Shown here piece by piece: positions 61,937 to 64,000 of a stretch of DNA of 64,000 nt. Positions within the stretch are counted from its first letter, which is position 1. Each line of letters starts with the position of its first letter. The notes under the pieces are model-generated. The model was not told where the DNA came from. It saw only the letters and a program-made list of their open reading frames with translations, and did not search any database. The translations under genes were made by a program, and so were the position numbers. Source of the stretch: Acidobacteriota bacterium (lineage in GTDB: Bacteria; Acidobacteriota; Thermoanaerobaculia; Gp7-AA8); the NCBI GenBank assembly GCA_016184115.1, contig JACPDH010000011.1, positions 1 to 64,000 on the forward strand, written 5' to 3'.

Positions 61937-62788
61937 ATGGCGCGTCCCCCGATCTTCGACGTCCACGTACACGTCCAGCCGTGGGAGATGGTTCGTCCGG
62001 AGGTGCTCGCGATGCTGCGGCATCCGTCTCGCGAGGGGACGAAGGAGATTCTCCAATCGCCGGAGCGGCTGCTTCGCCATCTCGACGCCGAAGGAATCGA
62101 ACGGATCTGTTGCATCAACTACGTATCCCCTGAGGTGTCGGGCTTCACGCCGGAGGTGAACGACTGGATCCTCGACTTCACCAAGGGGCACCGCGATCGG
62201 CTGCTTCCTGTCGGATCGGTGAATCCGCTGGTGCAGGACGACGCGAGAGGGGAGATCCGGCGGATCCTCGACCGCGGGTTGAGGATGGTGAAGATTCACC
62301 CGCCACACCAGCTTTTCGCGGCCAACGCCTATCGATCCGACCTGCCAGCGCTCGCCGAGATCTACCGTGAGTGTGAATCGCGAAGTGTTCCGGTGATGGT
62401 GCACACGGGGACGTCCGTTTTCCCGCGTGCACGGAACGTCTTCGCGGACCCGATGCCGGTGGATGATGTCGCGGTCGACTTTCCCGCACTTCCGATCATC
62501 CTCGCGCACGCTGGGCGACCGTTGTATGGCGATACGGCGTACTTCCTCGCGCGAAGGCACGCGAACGTACTCCTTGATGTCTCCGGAATTCCGCCGACCG
62601 CCCTCGCGGAGCATCTGCCGCGTCTCGCGAGCATCTCGAAGAAGGTTCTCTGGGGAAGCGACTGGCCATCGCCGGGAGTGATCTCGATGCGCGCAAACGT
62701 CGACGCGTTTCTTGCAATCGGCTACCCGGACGAAGTCGCAGCGGACGTGCTCGGGGGCAACGCAGCGAAGTTGTTCGGGGCCTCGTAG
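61937..62788 (+). CDS. Amidohydrolase-2 family TIM-barrel hydrolase/decarboxylase
   Basis: The start ATG 61937 is preferred; a TTG at 61925 overlaps the previous stop. The 283-residue barrel has the metal motif DVHVHV (9-14), VKIHPPH, MVHTGT, LAHAG and GSDWP, the sites of the ACMSD/amidohydrolase-2 group, which hydrolyse or decarboxylate aromatic and keto acids. The last 18 bases (L-F-G-A-S-stop) are also the first part of the 69-bp tandem array that follows, so the gene's end seeded that repeat. Confidence 0.93.
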   Translation: MARPPIFDVHVHVQPWEMVRPEVLAMLRHPSREGTKEILQSPERLLRHLDAEGIERICCINYVSPEVSGFTPEVNDWILDFTKGHRDRLLPVGSVNPLVQDDARGEIRRILDRGLRMVKIHPPHQLFAANAYRSDLPALAEIYRECESRSVPVMVHTGTSVFPRARNVFADPMPVDDVAVDFPALPIILAHAGRPLYGDTAYFLARRHANVLLDVSGIPPTALAEHLPRLASISKKVLWGSDWPSPGVISMRANVDAFLAIGYPDEVAADVLGGNAAKLFGAS

Positions 62789-63184
62789 CGCGGCGTTCCG
62801 ATGTCCCGCGCGGCGCGCAGCGTTAGGGAATAAACGTGGTTGCTCGGGACCTCGTAGCGGGACATTCCGATGTCCCGCGCGGCGCGCAGCGCTGGGGGAT
62901 GAACGTGGTTGCTCGGGACCTCGTAGCGGGACATTCCGATGTCCCGCGCGGCGCGCAGCGCCGGGGGATGAACGTGGTTGCTCGGGACCTCGTAGCGGGA
63001 CATTCCGATGTCCCGCGCGGCGCGCAGCGCTGGGGAATGAACTTGGTTGCTCGGGACCTCGCAGTGGGACATTCCGATGTCCCGCGCGGCGCGCAGCGCC
63101 GGAGGATGAACGTGGTTGCTCGGGACCTCGTAGCGGGACATTCCGATGTCCCGCGCGGCGCGCAGCGCCGGGGGATGAAGGTGG
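62771..63184. repeat. 69-bp tandem array, six units, grown from the end of the amidohydrolase gene
   Basis: Units begin at 62771, 62840, 62909, 62978, 63047 and 63116, exactly 69 bases apart, then a broken start at 63185. Unit 1 includes the last 18 coding bases of the upstream gene (TTGTTCGGGGCCTCGTAG); units 2-6 start TTGCTCGGGACCTCG. Each holds a GCGGGACAT-tccg-ATGTCCCGC hairpin and a second CGGCGCGCAGCGCCG-type hairpin. Units are contiguous, so not CRISPR. Confidence 0.95.
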
Positions 63185-63242
63185 TTGCGAGGAGTCGGGT
63201 AAGGGGGCGAGGGAAGGGACCGCGGCGGATCGGAATCCGCCG
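62789..63242. other. Intergenic region: tandem array and terminator-like hairpin
   Basis: Apart from the 69-bp array and the hairpin at 63222-63243, nothing gene-like is present. Because 69 is divisible by three, repetitive open frames run through the array on both strands; these are not genes. Confidence 0.7.
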
Positions 63243-63243
63243 C
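63222..63243 (-). terminator. Hairpin at the 3' end of the guanylyltransferase gene
   Basis: GCGGCGGAT-cgga-ATCCGCCGC, a perfect 9-bp stem touching the stop codon at 63243. No U-run, so terminator-like only. Confidence 0.5.
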
Positions 63244-64000
63244 TACGGCTTCGCGTCCATCGCTTTCACCACCGCCGAGAGACGCTCGCCGCTCTCGCGT
63301 CCGAGGACCAGAAGGCCGTTAGGCGAATCGATGATGAACAGATCGCTTGCGCCGACGACCGCGACCGTTCGCTCCGTCTCCGTGAGAACGAAAACGTTCG
63401 ATGATGAGTCGACGACAGTTCGCTTCGGCGTCGCATCTCCGATGACCTGTGCAACCGCTGCCCAGGAGCCGACGTCGGACCATCCGAATTCGCCGCGGAC
63501 GGTTGCGACGCGCGGAGCCTTTTCCATGAGCGCGTAATCGATCGAGATCGAAGGCATGCGAGAGAAGACCGTCGCGGCCTCGTCTCGCGACGGCGCGGCG
63601 GCAAACTCCCGGGCGAGAGATGCGATTTCGGGCGCAGCAGCCGAAAGTGCTTCGAAGAAGGCTCCGAGCCTCCAAACGAACATGCCGCCGTTCCAGAGAT
63701 ACCGACCCGTCGCAAGAAACTCCTCCGCGCGTTCGCGAGTGGGCTTCTCGACGAAGCGCAGGAGACGGTGGACTGGCGAGGCGATCGGCTCACCCAATTC
63801 GAGGTAGCCGAATCCGGTATTCGGTTCCGTTGGCTCGAGACCGATCGTGACGAGATGATCGGAACCGGAAGCAAAGTCGTAAGCGGCGGACACCACGTGG
63901 GTGAACTCGGAGACGTTTGCGATCGCGTGGTCGGAGGGAAAGATCCCGACCACGACATCGCCGAGACGCCGTTCGATTTCCGCACAGCAGGCCGCGATTG
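63243..64000 (-). CDS. Mannose-1-phosphate guanylyltransferase (truncated by the window end)
   Basis: The 3' part of about 250 codons is present, and the frame stays open to the right edge. The coding sequence begins beyond 64000. FPSDHAI, RFVEKPTRERA, WNGGMFVW, ISIDYALMEKA and GWSDVGSW are the GDP-mannose pyrophosphorylase motifs. It makes GDP-mannose from GTP and mannose-1-phosphate for surface polysaccharide. The C-terminal isomerase domain of bifunctional ManC proteins is absent: the protein ends after the transferase fold. Confidence 0.95.
   Translation of the reverse strand, partial: IAACCAEIERRLGDVVVGIFPSDHAIANVSEFTHVVSAAYDFASGSDHLVTIGLEPTEPNTGFGYLELGEPIASPVHRLLRFVEKPTRERAEEFLATGRYLWNGGMFVWRLGAFFEALSAAAPEIASLAREFAAAPSRDEAATVFSRMPSISIDYALMEKAPRVATVRGEFGWSDVGSWAAVAQVIGDATPKRTVVDSSSNVFVLTETERTVAVVGASDLFIIDSPNGLLVLGRESGERLSAVVKAMDAKP

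Noticed and set aside
62712..63404. Repetitive open frames through the 69-bp array
   Set aside because: The 23-codon period keeps all frames open; no ribosome site or signal and the product is pure repeat.

Overview
This is a GC-rich chromosomal window from a Gram-negative bacterium. It has several predicted outer-membrane beta-barrels, many large exported repeat proteins and GTG/TTG starts with strong Shine-Dalgarno sites. The C-terminal domain of the large NHL protein (repeated segments ending G-A-D-T-S-A-F) and the overall gene mix suggest an Acidobacteriota-like organism. That is an inference: no rRNA gene is present to settle it.

Layout. 0-9 kb holds a subtilisin-like protease followed by an ABC exporter pair (minus strand), a dienelactone hydrolase divergent from an NmrA-type oxidoreductase, and an RG-rich exported protein. 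9-14 kb holds a 1325-residue Ig-like surface protein and a small exported protein with a duplicated domain. 14.7-16.3 kb holds a PATAN-like/TPR protein. 16.5-21.9 kb (minus strand) is a compact bacterial microcompartment (BMC) operon with an RpiB-DeoC fusion, one BMC-H, two BMC-T, three BMC-P and a CoA-acylating aldehyde dehydrogenase, and a divergent outer-membrane barrel gene at its head. This matches the class called sugar-phosphate-utilising BMC loci. The predicted core reaction is deoxyribose-5-phosphate to acetaldehyde to acetyl-CoA.

23-30 kb holds a Kelch protein, an AIM24-family protein with a GYF-type domain, an unknown exported protein and a dense array of REP-like double hairpins. 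30-36.5 kb holds a methyltransferase, an SGNH hydrolase, a VapBC pair with a clear operator, and a 1349-residue cohesin-like/FN3/NHL protein. 36.9-46.7 kb holds housekeeping genes (metG, an rfbC-like epimerase, tRNA-Asp, dnaE) with a diguanylate cyclase and an ArsR regulator between them. 46.8-53.9 kb holds a GGDEF-EAL protein, a MASE1 histidine kinase overlapping a site-2 protease, and a trans-sulfuration enzyme. 53.9-58.2 kb is a four-gene operon resembling a divergent chaperone-usher surface-fibre system. 58.4-64 kb holds a UvrD helicase, a ferredoxin, a GNAT/amidohydrolase pair, a 69-bp tandem array grown from the amidohydrolase 3' end, and a truncated mannose-1-phosphate guanylyltransferase.

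The strongest candidates for new biology are three. First, the BMC fusion enzyme, which has an apparent encapsulation helix between its two catalytic domains and an Asp where RpiB normally has its catalytic Cys. Second, the usher-like operon, whose barrel carries a secretin-type N-terminal domain and carboxypeptidase-regulatory-like domains. Third, several intergenic repeat families: two REP-like arrays, a paired long-hairpin family, a 272-bp inverted repeat and an over-represented GCCTAACG motif.
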